The translations under genes and the position numbers were made by a program. A stretch of DNA of 64,000 nt, from NCBI GenBank assembly GCA_963775445.1, contig CAVZIT010000004.1, forward strand, positions 372,001 through 436,000, read 5' to 3'. The stretch's first letter is position 1; each line of letters starts with the position of its first letter. This document shows, piece by piece, positions 42,168 to 50,638 of this stretch. This DNA comes from Dokdonella_A sp963775445 (GTDB lineage Bacteria > Pseudomonadota > Gammaproteobacteria > Xanthomonadales > Rhodanobacteraceae). Under the pieces are notes generated by a model, which was not told the origin of the DNA, did not search any database, and saw only the letters and a list, made by a program, of their open reading frames with translations.

Positions 42168-43472
42168 TTATTCTCCACTAGCGCGGACCGGCGTCCGAGG
42201 CATTTTATCCATGAGTGTCCTGGACGGCGCTAAACGCAGGGCTTCATCGCGATCGTCCAGTTGCTGCGCGAGCAGCGTCAGCGGATGCATGACCGCCACA
42301 TCCGCTTCGCGCCGATTCAGGCCATTCTGCAGATGAATGCGGCAGCCGATATTGGTGGTCAGCAGCAGATCCGGTAGCTGATTCTGCGCTTGATCGAGTT
42401 TTTCGTCGCGCAGTCGATCGGCAAAATCCGCATGTTCGAGAAAGTAGTTGCCGGCCGCGCCACAGCACTTGGGCTGCTCCGGCAACTGCTGCACACTCAG
42501 GCCGCGAATGCGTGCAAGCAACGACACGACATTCGCATCGCCGCCGACCACGTTTCGTTGCGTGCAGGGCTGGTGCAGGGTCGCGCGCAACTCAATCGGG
42601 CGAAAGTGCAGCGTTTCGAGCATCTCGTCATGCGCGAGAAATTCATTGACATCGACTACGCGGGCATCGAGTCCGGCATCGGCGAGCATCGCGCGCAGGC
42701 TACCGAAGCACCCGGTTGCGCTGACCAGGACCGAATCGGCGCGCGTCGCATTGATGGCTTCAAGGGTCTTTGCTGCCTGCTTTGCGGCTGCGGCGATGTC
42801 GCCCGCGTGCAGCGCGAGCGCGCCGCAGCACAGCGTTCCGGGCGGCACGATTACTTCGTACCCGAGGGCCTCGAGCACTCGTCTTGCGGCCGCATGCGTG
42901 TCGCTGTCGTAAATGCTCGCCACGCAGCCGCGGAACAACGCGACGCGCCCACGCACTTTCATCCCGCGGCTCTTCGTCACCGGGCGCCACACTTGAGCTG
43001 GTGGCTTCGGAAGCGTTGTTGCGATCCGACGCAGCAACGACTCTTCGGGTAAAAGTCGCGCGACGCGGGGAAGCCAGCGGTGCGCGCGAAGCGCAGCGGC
43101 GATTCGCGCGAGCGCGACCAGCGCCATCGGACTTCTCAGCAGACGCTGCAACAGGCTTGGCCGCGCCCGCTTGCTTGCAAGAGCCGCGCGACCGAGCAGA
43201 AGGATCCGGCCATAATGCACACGCGAAGGACAGACCGGCTCGCAGGATAGACACGCGAGGCAATGATCGAGATGTGCGAGGCCCGCCGGCGTCGGCGCCA
43301 GCGTGCCGTTGGCGAGGGACCGTGCGATCGCGATGCGACCGCGCGGTGATTCGGCCTCGTGCGCAGTAAGCCGGTAGGTCGGGCAATGCGGCAGGCAAAG
43401 ACCGCACATCACGCACTGATCGGCCAGCGTCAGCAGTTCGGCAACCTCTGCCGGATGGTCGGTTTCTGGCAT
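42168..43472 (-). CDS. GlcF-like iron-sulfur oxidoreductase subunit
   Basis: This 434-residue protein has two [4Fe-4S] motifs at the N-terminus (CVMCGLCLPHCPTY and CLACLSCEPVCPSRV) and two CCG domains (LCCGALALHAG and KCCGAAGNYFLEH), the layout of glycolate oxidase subunit GlcF and heterodisulfide reductase HdrD-like proteins. It likely passes electrons from a flavin dehydrogenase to quinone. No glcD or glcE partner is adjacent, so the partner and substrate are unknown. It is upstream of coq7 in a two-gene operon, a position I associate with xanthomonad genomes. Confidence 0.88.
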   Translation of the reverse strand: MPETDHPAEVAELLTLADQCVMCGLCLPHCPTYRLTAHEAESPRGRIAIARSLANGTLAPTPAGLAHLDHCLACLSCEPVCPSRVHYGRILLLGRAALASKRARPSLLQRLLRSPMALVALARIAAALRAHRWLPRVARLLPEESLLRRIATTLPKPPAQVWRPVTKSRGMKVRGRVALFRGCVASIYDSDTHAAARRVLEALGYEVIVPPGTLCCGALALHAGDIAAAAKQAAKTLEAINATRADSVLVSATGCFGSLRAMLADAGLDARVVDVNEFLAHDEMLETLHFRPIELRATLHQPCTQRNVVGGDANVVSLLARIRGLSVQQLPEQPKCCGAAGNYFLEHADFADRLRDEKLDQAQNQLPDLLLTTNIGCRIHLQNGLNRREADVAVMHPLTLLAQQLDDRDEALRLAPSRTLMDKMPRTPVRASGE

Positions 43473-43621
43473 CGGATCATCCTAGCAGGCCGTTACAGCC
43501 GGTTCGCGTAACGGACCGGCGGCCCAGACCCGCGTCTGCGAGCTTGCGGATTGCGGCGATCTGCGGGACAGGATCGTTGTCGAATGAAGGATTCTCGCGA
43601 GGCCGTTCATGAGCCGTGGAC

Positions 43622-43650
43622 TTGCCTCTACAAGCCGCATCCGCTATTCT
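43622..43650 (+). promoter_or_regulatory. Sigma-70 promoter for rplM-rpsI
   Basis: TTGCCT (43622-43627) and TATTCT (43645-43650) are separated by 17 bases. They lie 66 bases before the rplM start and fit a housekeeping promoter. Confidence 0.65.
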
Positions 43651-43716
43651 CCCGCGCCTTTCATCAGCACCCGGCCCGGTCCTGGCATCTCAGGCGGGCC
43701 CGTCCGGTTTCCCACT

Positions 43717-44145
43717 ATGAAAACGATCAGCGCCAAAGCCGAGAGCGTGAAGCGCGACTGGTTCGTGGTCGATGCCACGAACAAGACGCTTGGACGTCTC
43801 GCCACCGAGCTTGCGCGCCGCCTGCGCGGCAAGCACAAGCCGATTTACACGCCGCATGTCGATACCGGCGATTACCTCGTCGTGATCAACGCCGAAAAGG
43901 TGGCTGTGACCGGCAAGAAGCTCGACGACAAGATGTACCATCGCTTCACCGGTTACGTCGGAAACCTCAAGACCACGCCGCTCAAGAACCTTCTGGCTGC
44001 GCACCCGGAGCGCGTCATCGAAATCGCGGTCAAGGGCATGTTGCCGAAGAATCCACTCGGGCGGGCGATGTATCGAAAGCTCAAGGTTTACGCCGGTGCC
44101 GAGCACCCGCATGCCGCGCAGCAGCCCCAGGTTCTGGAGATCTAA
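43717..44145 (+). CDS. rplM: 50S ribosomal protein L13
   Basis: This 142-residue protein is the normal length for L13 and shows DWFVVDATNKTLGRLATELA, RGKHKPIYTPHVDTGDYLVV, YHRFTGYVGNLKT and MLPKNPLGRAMYRKLKVYAG. It binds 23S rRNA early in 50S assembly. It forms the standard operon with rpsI, six bases downstream. ATG 43717 is the conserved start; the in-frame start at 43609 would lie upstream of the promoter boxes. Confidence 0.98.
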   Translation: MKTISAKAESVKRDWFVVDATNKTLGRLATELARRLRGKHKPIYTPHVDTGDYLVVINAEKVAVTGKKLDDKMYHRFTGYVGNLKTTPLKNLLAAHPERVIEIAVKGMLPKNPLGRAMYRKLKVYAGAEHPHAAQQPQVLEI

Positions 44146-44151
44146 TCGCAC

Positions 44152-44544
44152 ATGGCAACTCAGCAAAACTACGGTACCGGTCGGCGCAAGTCCTCTGCCG
44201 CGCGCGTGTTCCTGCGCAAGGGTTCGGGCGCGATCGTGGTCAACGGCAAGCCGCTCGATGAATTCTTCGGTCGCGAAACTTCGCGCATGATCGTGCGTCA
44301 GCCGCTCGAACTGACGCAGAACACCGAACGCTTCGACGTGCTCGCGACGGTGGAAGGTGGCGGCATGACCGGACAGGCTGGCGCGATCCGTCTCGGCATC
44401 GCACGTGCGCTGGTCGATTATGACGAATCGCTCAAGTCGCCCCTGCGCAAGGCCGGCTTCATGACGCGTGATGCGCGTGAAGTGGAGCGCAAGAAGATCG
44501 GCCTGCACAAGGCGCGCCGGGCGACGCAGTACTCCAAGCGCTGA
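44152..44544 (+). CDS. rpsI: 30S ribosomal protein S9
   Basis: This 130-residue protein has the S9 features YGTGRRKSSAARVFLRKGSG, the central TVEGGGMTGQAGAIRLGIARAL and the C-terminal KKARRATQYSKR-like tail (KARRATQYSKR), which reaches the tRNA in the ribosomal P site. It is co-transcribed with rplM. A tRNA gene with its own promoter follows. Confidence 0.98.
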   Translation: MATQQNYGTGRRKSSAARVFLRKGSGAIVVNGKPLDEFFGRETSRMIVRQPLELTQNTERFDVLATVEGGGMTGQAGAIRLGIARALVDYDESLKSPLRKAGFMTRDAREVERKKIGLHKARRATQYSKR

Positions 44545-44597
44545 GTCTGCTCTCACAGCGCGGCCAGGCTTCACGCCGCCGATCGACCGGCCGTCGA

Positions 44598-44626
44598 TTC
44601 ACTCGGGCTCCCTGTCCGGGTAAAAT
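44598..44626 (+). promoter_or_regulatory. Promoter for tRNA-Gln
   Basis: TTCACT (44598-44603) and TAAAAT (44621-44626) are 17 bases apart and lie about 54 bases before the tRNA. Confidence 0.55.
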
Positions 44627-44679
44627 CCCACTGCGGACGCCTGCCGCGCCATTCAATTGGTGGCGCGAGATCCAAGTCT

Positions 44680-44753
44680 TGGGGGATCGTCTAATGGTAG
44701 GACAACGGTCTCTGACACCGTTAATCTAGGTTCGAGCCCTAGTCCCCCAGCCA
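44680..44753 (+). tRNA. tRNA-Gln (anticodon CUG)
   Basis: The cloverleaf is complete. The acceptor stem is TGGGGGA with TCCCCCA; the D arm contains AATGGTAG; the anticodon stem is ACGGT with ACCGT around the 7-base loop CTCTGAC (anticodon CTG); the T arm contains GGTTCGAGCC. The discriminator is G and the CCA end is encoded (44751-44753). It reads CAG codons. The 3' end borders a duplicated flank and gene-poor DNA. Confidence 0.95.
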
Positions 44754-44901
44754 ACTCGACTTCCCAAGCTGTCCCAGGAAGCCCCGCAGCACTGCAATGT
44801 GTGGCGTACGCGCGAACGGCGAGATGACCAATAAATAATCATGCGTTGAATTCGCCCAGCCAGCAGTGACTTCCCGGATGCCCCAAGAAGTCTCGCAGAA
44901 C
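44746..44901 (+). repeat. Imperfect direct repeat of the tRNA 3' end and flank
   Basis: The tRNA end plus flank (44746-44792, beginning CCCAGCCA) recurs in degenerate form at 44855-44901. Shared blocks in the same order are CCCAGCCA, GACTTCCC, CCCA, GAAG, CGCAG and AC, with one-base length shifts between blocks. Such duplications of a tRNA 3' end can mark past integration, or the loss of a tandem copy. Confidence 0.5.
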
Positions 44902-44905
44902 CAGG

Positions 44906-44932
44906 AAACCCGGCGTAATTGCTGGGTTTTTT
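44906..44932 (+). terminator. Rho-independent terminator downstream of tRNA-Gln
   Basis: A 9-bp stem (AAACCCGGC with GCTGGGTTT, one G-T pair, 6-base loop) runs into six T residues. It ends the rpsI/tRNA transcription unit. Confidence 0.85.
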
Positions 44933-46286
44933 GTCACGTTAGATGCTGCCCACTCAAGGCGTCGAGATGCTGCGTCAGACGACGTATGGCTTTCGGCATC
45001 TGACCAGCACGCTTTGAACGAGCAAGAAAGACTGTGAAACGGACTGGATCAAGCGGCAATTCGCGCGCAGATCCCGACAAAATACGGGGAACGTGCAACA
45101 AGGCGGCGCGTCTTGAGAACCGAAATAGGATGATGCAGGTGTGGGCGGCTCGTCTTGATGCGCTGCGCGACGGTGCGAGGACTTTGCCGTTCGAGCGCCG
45201 CACTTGCAGCAACTCTCTCGCGTTCTTGCAGGTCCATGCTCTTTCGCCCGTGTTCGCGGGCCGCGGACAGAGAGGTGGGCGCTGTCGATCGCTTTCTATC
45301 TCAAGGCTCGTACGAAAAACGCGGATGCCGTTTTGTTCTACCGCGACCTCTCAGGAATCTTTATCGGCTACCCGGCATGGAGAAAGGACTTGGCGCCGGG
45401 GAACGCTGATCTTGATACGATACAGGAGCGCCTCCTCAACGTCTGGTGCCCAGCAGCTTTGAGAACCTGTGCGTACATTTGCTGCAACTCGGGGAACCAG
45501 GACATCGGCGGCAGCATGGCGGCGGTAGCGGTTACGGGAGCGTTGATGGGTTGGGGTTGCGTTCGCACGGCCAATGCGTGGGCGCGTTGCCGTGTAAGCT
45601 CCAGGGGCTCGTGTTGTGGCATCGCTGCCTGACCCCTCGAAGACGTTTCGACCACTATTCGCGGTGATGTGAAATTCCGGTAAGAGCATGACATTGCCTG
45701 CCGTGTTCTCGCCAACACCCAGCGGCTTCAACTGGGCCTGATGCTTCGGGATCGCTCCGATACGAAGTGACAACCGTCCCATCCCCTCGGTCTATTGTCG
45801 CAGCGAAACTGCAAATGGTGCACGATACCCGTCCCACATGCTCAGTGAGGGACCGATGTTCGCATCAGCCAAACTGACTTCGCGGTTCTGTTGGAAATCG
45901 GTTTGTCGGAGAAACTGCCCGTAGTGTGGGATGCGTCGCAGTGCACGATCGCGAGGATCGAGATGCTCCGATCCTGTGCGTTCGCCTGTTTTCGATCTCG
46001 GGCTTCCGGTTTCACGGCGAGACCCTTGATACATCGACGGCTTCGCAGGGCTGGGGGGGGTACACGAATTTTCCCGACGGTTCGCTCGCTGCTGCCATGA
46101 AGACCGCGCAGGTCGCCAATGCGCACACCAGTGGACGTGTCGAGTGCTGGAAGTCGCTTCACCACGTTGCCGGACGGCTGGTGAAACCTGCCTCCTGGGG
46201 TGTCAAGACAAAAATTGCATTGGCTTTCGTGACAATAGGCCACGAAATAATGTTCGCCCACAGTTCTTTCGCTTTGTGTCGTTCGC
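44933..46286. other. Gene-poor stretch between tRNA-Gln and the N-ATPase operon
   Basis: No gene is recognised in about 1.35 kb. The short open frames on both strands (the longest about 140 codons) have mixed composition, no family motifs and poor ribosome sites, and they overlap one another. Base composition is visibly less GC-rich than in neighbouring genes. It may hold decayed genes from an inserted element. A G-run of nine (near 46051) lies inside. Confidence 0.4.
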
Positions 46287-46514
46287 ATGAATTTCCTGGG
46301 GTTTGAATTGAAAGCGCTGCGGGATGATGGCGGTTTCGGCCTGAAACGCTCCCATCAATTCTCGCGTATCACTGTGGTGACCGAGCAGAATTGGTTTCGC
46401 GCAGGGGTCGCTGTGCTTTGCTCTTTCTTTCACGGCGAACTCCCGGTGTTCCGGCTTTCCGAATTGCAGGCGGCGAAAACCTGGATCATGGTCACGGGCA
46501 ACGCAGGTCCATGA
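46287..46514 (+). pseudogene. SpoIIAA-like (STAS/SEC14) protein remnant, coupled to atpD
   Basis: The 75-residue frame contains FGLKRSHQFSRITVVTEQNW, then FFHGELPVFRLSELQAAKTWI, which resembles the C-terminal half of SpoIIAA-like (PF11964-type) proteins with their F-x-R-hydrophobic-VV-x-x-x-x-W pattern. The N-terminal half is not visible upstream in any frame, so this looks like a truncated remnant. Its stop (TGA, 46512-46514) overlaps the atpD start, so it may still couple translation into the operon. Family assignment rests on pattern recognition only. Confidence 0.4.
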
Positions 46515-47950
46515 TGGAGCAGCCGCCGAACGTCGACAACGCAGGACCTCCAGGTCGACTGACGGCCATCCATGGCTCGGTTGTCGATGTGCGGTTTTCC
46601 ACCGGCGTCTTGCCCGCGATTGATGAAGGTATCGAAATCGAGCGCGACGAGAACCCTCCCCTTGTAGCCGAGGTTCAACAGCATCTCGATCCGGTCACCG
46701 TGCGCGCCGTGGCGTTGGACAACACGGCGGGACTCAGTCGCGGCGCCAAGGTGCGTGCGACCGGCGCATCCATCCGCGTGCCCGTCGGGAATGCCGTGCT
46801 CGGGCGGCTTCTCAATGCGATCGGTGTGCCTGCCGACCGTGGTCCGTCTCTTCCGCCGGATACCAGCTACCGCCCTATCCATGCGCCAGCCCCCGCCATG
46901 GACCGACTCGACGTCGGGCTCGAAGTCTTCCAAACCGGCATCAAGGTCATCGATCTGCTTGCGCCGCTGGTCAAGGGCGGCAAGGCCGCCATGTTCGGCG
47001 GCGCCGGTGTTGGCAAGACAGTGCTCATCATGGAGCTGATTCGCACGACGGTTGAGCGGTATTCGGGAATCTCGGTCTTTGCCGGCATCGGGGAACGCTC
47101 GCGAGAAGGCCACGAGTTGTTGCTCGAACTGAAGCAGTCAGGCGTGCTGGCGCGCACCGCGCTGGTCTTCGGTCAGATGAACGAGCCGCCGGGCGCCCGC
47201 TGGCGCGCAGGGCTGACAGCGCTCGCCATCGCCGAGCACTTTCGCGACGAGGCGCATGAGAACGTGCTCCTTCTCATCGATAACGTCTACCGAATGGTGC
47301 AGGCGGGCAGCGAGGTATCGGGCTTGCTCGGCCGTCTGCCGTCTCGTGTCGGCTATCAGCCGACGCTGGCGAACGAGATCGCCGAGCTGGAGGAGCGCAT
47401 CGCGTCGGTAGCGGGCGCAGCAATCACGTCGATTCAGGCGGTCTATGTTCCGGCGGACGATTTTACCGACCCGGCCGTGGCCGAGATATTCAGTCATCTC
47501 GATTCCTCGATCGTGCTGTCCCGCGACATGGCGAGCGAGGGCATGTATCCGGCAGTTGATCCGCTGGCCTCGACTTCGAGCCTGCTCGACCCGCGCCTTG
47601 TCGGCGAGGCGCACTACCGGATCGCACAGGATGTCCGGAAGACAATCGCGCATTACCGCGAGGTTCAGGAGATCATCGCGCTCCTCGGCATCGAGGAACT
47701 GAGCGCTGCCGATCGCCGCATCGTCAACCGCGCGCGGCGTCTGATGCGTTTCCTCACGCAGCCTTTCATGGTCACCGTTGCCTTTACCGGCAAGGAAGGC
47801 CGTTCCGTCGAACTCGACGATACGCTTGCCGGCTGCCGAGCGATTCTCGACGGCGAAGCTGACGATTGGGCCGAAAGTTCGCTTTACATGGTGGGCAGCC
47901 TCGATGAGGCGCGTACGCGTGAGCGCGTGGCGGCAAAGGGGGTGGCATGA
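46511..47950 (+). CDS. atpD: N-ATPase beta subunit
   Basis: This 479-residue catalytic subunit has the Walker A motif GGAGVGKTVLIMEL, the GERSREGHELLLE region, LLLIDNVYRM (Walker B) and SRVGYQPTLANEI. It is the first gene of the order atpDCQRBEFAG, which is diagnostic for N-ATPases, a Na+-translocating branch of F-type ATPases. Sequence differs from typical housekeeping AtpD, for instance QMNEPPGARWRAGLTALAIAEHFRDEA. Either ATG 46511 or 46514 may be used; no strong ribosome site is present. Confidence 0.95.
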   Translation: MMEQPPNVDNAGPPGRLTAIHGSVVDVRFSTGVLPAIDEGIEIERDENPPLVAEVQQHLDPVTVRAVALDNTAGLSRGAKVRATGASIRVPVGNAVLGRLLNAIGVPADRGPSLPPDTSYRPIHAPAPAMDRLDVGLEVFQTGIKVIDLLAPLVKGGKAAMFGGAGVGKTVLIMELIRTTVERYSGISVFAGIGERSREGHELLLELKQSGVLARTALVFGQMNEPPGARWRAGLTALAIAEHFRDEAHENVLLLIDNVYRMVQAGSEVSGLLGRLPSRVGYQPTLANEIAELEERIASVAGAAITSIQAVYVPADDFTDPAVAEIFSHLDSSIVLSRDMASEGMYPAVDPLASTSSLLDPRLVGEAHYRIAQDVRKTIAHYREVQEIIALLGIEELSAADRRIVNRARRLMRFLTQPFMVTVAFTGKEGRSVELDDTLAGCRAILDGEADDWAESSLYMVGSLDEARTRERVAAKGVA

Positions 47951-48399
47951 AGCTCTCTGTCGCCACCCCTCTTGCGATCGTTACCGAATCCGACGACGTG
48001 GCGCATCTTCGTGCCGAGGATGAAACCGGTGCCTTCGGTATCCTGCCCGGTCATGCGGATTTCCTGACGGTGCTGTCACTGTCGGTGGTGAGCTGGCGCG
48101 ACCGCAAAGGCGTCGAACACTATCTGGCGGTTCGCGGCGGCATGCTTGAAGTACGCGGTGGTGACGCGATCACCATCGCCACGCGTGAGGCGGTCGCGGA
48201 TGACGATCTGCAGCGCCTTCAAACCGACGTGCTTGCGTCGTTCCAGCGCCGCACCGAGGAGGAGACGAGGGCGCGCACAGACGCACAGCGCCTCTATCTC
48301 GCCGCCATCCGTCAAATCTACCGCTTTCTCAAACCCGATCGTGCTTCCTCCGTCCCTGGCGGGCCGGGAATCATTGCGCAGGACGGATTTCCGCAATGA
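47947..48399 (+). CDS. atpC: N-ATPase epsilon subunit
   Basis: This 150-residue protein shows the epsilon beta-sandwich: MKLSVATPLAIVTESDDVAHLRAEDETGAFGILPGHADFLTVL, then YLAVRGGMLEVRGGDAITIATREAV, and a helical C-terminal part. It forms part of the central stalk. Start ATG 47947 overlaps the atpD stop and its own stop overlaps atpQ, so it is translationally coupled on both sides. Confidence 0.92.
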   Translation: MKLSVATPLAIVTESDDVAHLRAEDETGAFGILPGHADFLTVLSLSVVSWRDRKGVEHYLAVRGGMLEVRGGDAITIATREAVADDDLQRLQTDVLASFQRRTEEETRARTDAQRLYLAAIRQIYRFLKPDRASSVPGGPGIIAQDGFPQ

Positions 48400-48680
48400 C
48401 CGGGCAGCGCGAAGATCACGAACGACTGGATGAGGCCGTAAGAAAGCGGCAGGAACGACGCGAGCGCTGGCAGCGGGAAGGCGAGCGCTCGCTCGGTCAG
48501 AATCTCGCGATGATCGGCGCGCTCGGCTGGACCATCGTCCTGCCGACCCTGATCGGCATCTTCGCCGGGCGCTGGCTCGACCGGCACTTCGGCATGGGCG
48601 TTTTCTGGACTCTCGGCCTGCTGGTCGCCGGCCTTGCCGTCGGTTGCACATTGGCTTGGAAACGGATGCACAGCGAATGA
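48396..48680 (+). CDS. atpQ: N-ATPase accessory membrane protein AtpQ
   Basis: This 94-residue protein has a charged arginine/glutamate-rich N-terminus (RKRQERRERWQREGERSLG) and two membrane helices (LAMIGALGWTIVLPTLIGIFAGRWL and FWTLGLLVAGLAVGCTLAW). It is the AtpI/AtpZ-like gene that occupies this place in N-ATPase operons. Its role is thought to be assembly or ion supply, as with AtpI. It overlaps atpC and atpR by four bases each. Confidence 0.88.
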   Translation: MTGQREDHERLDEAVRKRQERRERWQREGERSLGQNLAMIGALGWTIVLPTLIGIFAGRWLDRHFGMGVFWTLGLLVAGLAVGCTLAWKRMHSE

Positions 48681-48958
48681 CACACACAGCCTTGATTTCC
48701 AGTCTCACAGCCTTGACGGGTTTTGCGGGCTTTGCCTTCGGCCTTCTCTACTTCGCGGCCCTGAAGCGGACGACCGTGCTTCTTGCTTCAGGGCGAGGCT
48801 GGCTTGGTCCGCTCGCGCTGACGCTGGGCCGCATCGGCGCGACCGTCATCTTTCTTGTCCTGGCCGTAAAGCTCGGCGCTGGCCCACTGCTAGCGGCTTT
48901 TGCGGGGTTTCTGCTGGCGCGCGCGCTGGCGCTGCACGCGGGACGGAGGGCCGCCTGA
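48677..48958 (+). CDS. atpR: N-ATPase accessory membrane protein AtpR
   Basis: This 93-residue protein has three membrane helices (residues about 5-25, 35-60 and 65-85), with a basic segment ALKRTTVLLASGRG between the first two. AtpR is found only in N-ATPase operons and has been suggested to interact with the c subunit or stabilise the membrane sector; no experimentally fixed role is known to me. ATG 48677 overlaps the atpQ stop and the TGA shares its last base with the atpB start. Confidence 0.88.
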   Translation: MTHTALISSLTALTGFAGFAFGLLYFAALKRTTVLLASGRGWLGPLALTLGRIGATVIFLVLAVKLGAGPLLAAFAGFLLARALALHAGRRAA

Positions 48959-49629
48959 TGCAGGGATCGCCCCTTACCAGCACCGTTCTTTTCCATCTCG
49001 GCCCCGTGGCGATCACGCGTCCAGTCGTAACCACATGGGCGATCATGTTCGCGCTGGCCGTCATCTGCCGAGTGTTGACGCGGCGCCTGCAAACCGTGCC
49101 TGATGGACGCCAGGCTGTGCTTGAAGTGATCATGTCCGGCATCACCGGCCAGATGCAGGATGTGCTGCGCAGCGATGCGCGCCCTTTTCTCCCACTGGTG
49201 GGAACACTGTTCATCTTTCTGGTCGTGGCCAATCTTTCCGGTGTTCTGCCCGGTGTCGAAGCCCCGACCAGCAAAATCGAGACGCCGGCGGCGCTCGCAC
49301 TCATCGTGTTCTTCTCGGTCCATTACTTTGGCATCCGCGCGCGCGGCTTTCGCGGCTACCTCGCCAGTTTCGCCGAGCCCAAGCTCATCATGCTGCCGCT
49401 CAATATTCTCTCCGAGGTGACCCGAACCTTCTCACTGATGGTCCGGCTCTTTGGCAACGTCATGAGCGGCGAATTCATCATTGCACTGGTCATCGCGCTG
49501 GCGGGCCTGTTCGTCCCGATCCCGCTGATGGTCCTCGACATTCTGGTCGGCGTCGTACAGGCCTACATCTTCACCGTTCTCGCAACTGTCTTCATCGGCG
49601 CCGCCGTCGGCGGCATCGAGAAAGGATAA
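48958..49629 (+). CDS. atpB: N-ATPase a subunit
   Basis: This 223-residue membrane subunit has about five helices and the essential stator arginine in SLMVRLFGNVMSGEF. Other a-subunit segments are FLVVANLSGVLPG and VGVVQAYIFTVLATVFIGAA. It forms the two half-channels through which the ion reaches the c ring. ATG 48958 overlaps atpR. It is followed ten bases later by atpE with AAAGGAGG between. Confidence 0.95.
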   Translation: MQGSPLTSTVLFHLGPVAITRPVVTTWAIMFALAVICRVLTRRLQTVPDGRQAVLEVIMSGITGQMQDVLRSDARPFLPLVGTLFIFLVVANLSGVLPGVEAPTSKIETPAALALIVFFSVHYFGIRARGFRGYLASFAEPKLIMLPLNILSEVTRTFSLMVRLFGNVMSGEFIIALVIALAGLFVPIPLMVLDILVGVVQAYIFTVLATVFIGAAVGGIEKG

Positions 49630-49639
49630 AGGAGGTATC

Positions 49640-49882
49640 ATGGATCTCAAGTTCATTTCAATTATCGGCGCCGTCATCGCGGTCTCGATCGGATCGATCG
49701 GTCCGGCCCTGGCCGAGGGAAGGTCGGTCGCCGCCGCGATGGACGCCATCGCGCGTCAGCCCGAAGCAGCCGGCACCATCTCGCGCACTTTGTTCGTCGG
49801 CCTCGCGATGATCGAAACGATGGCGATCTACTGTCTGGTGGTGGCGCTGCTGCTGCTGTTCGCCAATCCATTCGCCGGGTGA
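49640..49882 (+). CDS. atpE: N-ATPase c subunit
   Basis: This 80-residue hairpin of two helices has the loop ARQPEA. The ion-binding carboxylate is Glu59 in VGLAMIETMAIYC; a second carboxylate, Glu26 (PALAEGRS), aligns with Gln32 of the Ilyobacter Na+-ATPase c subunit. Thr60 and Tyr64 match further Na+ ligands, while Val63 of Ilyobacter is replaced by Met57. A pair of glutamates has been described for N-ATPase c subunits. The ribosome site AAAGGAGG is the best in the operon, fitting the need for many copies. Confidence 0.95.
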   Translation: MDLKFISIIGAVIAVSIGSIGPALAEGRSVAAAMDAIARQPEAAGTISRTLFVGLAMIETMAIYCLVVALLLLFANPFAG

Positions 49883-49885
49883 CCG

Positions 49886-50638
49886 ATGCACCTCGACTGG
49901 TGGACCATAGGTCTCCAGACCGTAAACTTCGCCATTTTGGTCTGGCTGCTGCACCGTTTTCTTTACAAGCCGGTGCTGCACCTGATCGATAAGCGCAAAG
50001 CCGAGGTCCAGCGGCAGTACGACGACGCCCGGACGGTGGAGGACGAGGCAAAGGCACAGCTCGCCGCCATCGAAGCCGAACGTGCTGGTATCAGCGCCGA
50101 ACGCGAAGCGGCGCTCAAGGCCGCTGCGGCGCAGGCACAGGAAATGGCGAAAGCTCGCCGCGCGCAGGCAGAACGCGATGCGCAGGCACTGCTCGATGGC
50201 ACGCGCAAGACTCTGGCATCGGAGCGTGCGCAAGCGCTCGAAGACTGCCGGCGGATGGCTCTCGATCTTGGTGCTGAATTCGCGCAGCGGCTGCTCGCCG
50301 AAGTGCCGATGGAGCTTCGCGTCGAAGCGTGGATCGAGCGCATCGAGCAACATATCGCCGGGCTTGCCAAGTCCGAACGCGACGCCCTCGTCCAGCAGCT
50401 CGCGGGCGGAAAGTCCCTGACCGTTATTACGGCGGCGCCCTTGTCGGCGGCAACGGCTGATATATGGCGCGAACGCCTGCGCCGTCCGCTGGGGGTCGGC
50501 GTCGCTATCGCGTTTGAAGCGAATCCGGAACTGATTGCCGGCGCGGAACTTCACTTCCCGACGGCCGTGCTCCGCTTTTCATGGCAGAGCGCGCTCGCCG
50601 TTGCGCGATCGGAAGTTGATGCTCATGACCCTCGTTGA
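49886..50638 (+). CDS. atpF: N-ATPase b subunit with delta-like C-terminal domain
   Basis: This 250-residue protein has one N-terminal membrane helix (GLQTVNFAILVWLLHRFLY) and a long charged coiled coil (about residues 35-165), as in b subunits. The last 80 residues (LTVITAAPLSAATADIWRERL, then AIAFEANPELIAGAELHF) resemble the C-terminal domain of the delta subunit. N-ATPase operons lack an atpH gene for delta, so this end probably replaces it as the link to the alpha subunits. It starts three bases after atpE. Confidence 0.9.
   Translation: MHLDWWTIGLQTVNFAILVWLLHRFLYKPVLHLIDKRKAEVQRQYDDARTVEDEAKAQLAAIEAERAGISAEREAALKAAAAQAQEMAKARRAQAERDAQALLDGTRKTLASERAQALEDCRRMALDLGAEFAQRLLAEVPMELRVEAWIERIEQHIAGLAKSERDALVQQLAGGKSLTVITAAPLSAATADIWRERLRRPLGVGVAIAFEANPELIAGAELHFPTAVLRFSWQSALAVARSEVDAHDPR

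Noticed and set aside
45204..45632. Possible protein gene of 142 codons upstream of the N-ATPase operon
   Set aside because: No ribosome site, no family pattern, and equally long frames overlap on the other strand; kept only as part of the gene-poor stretch.
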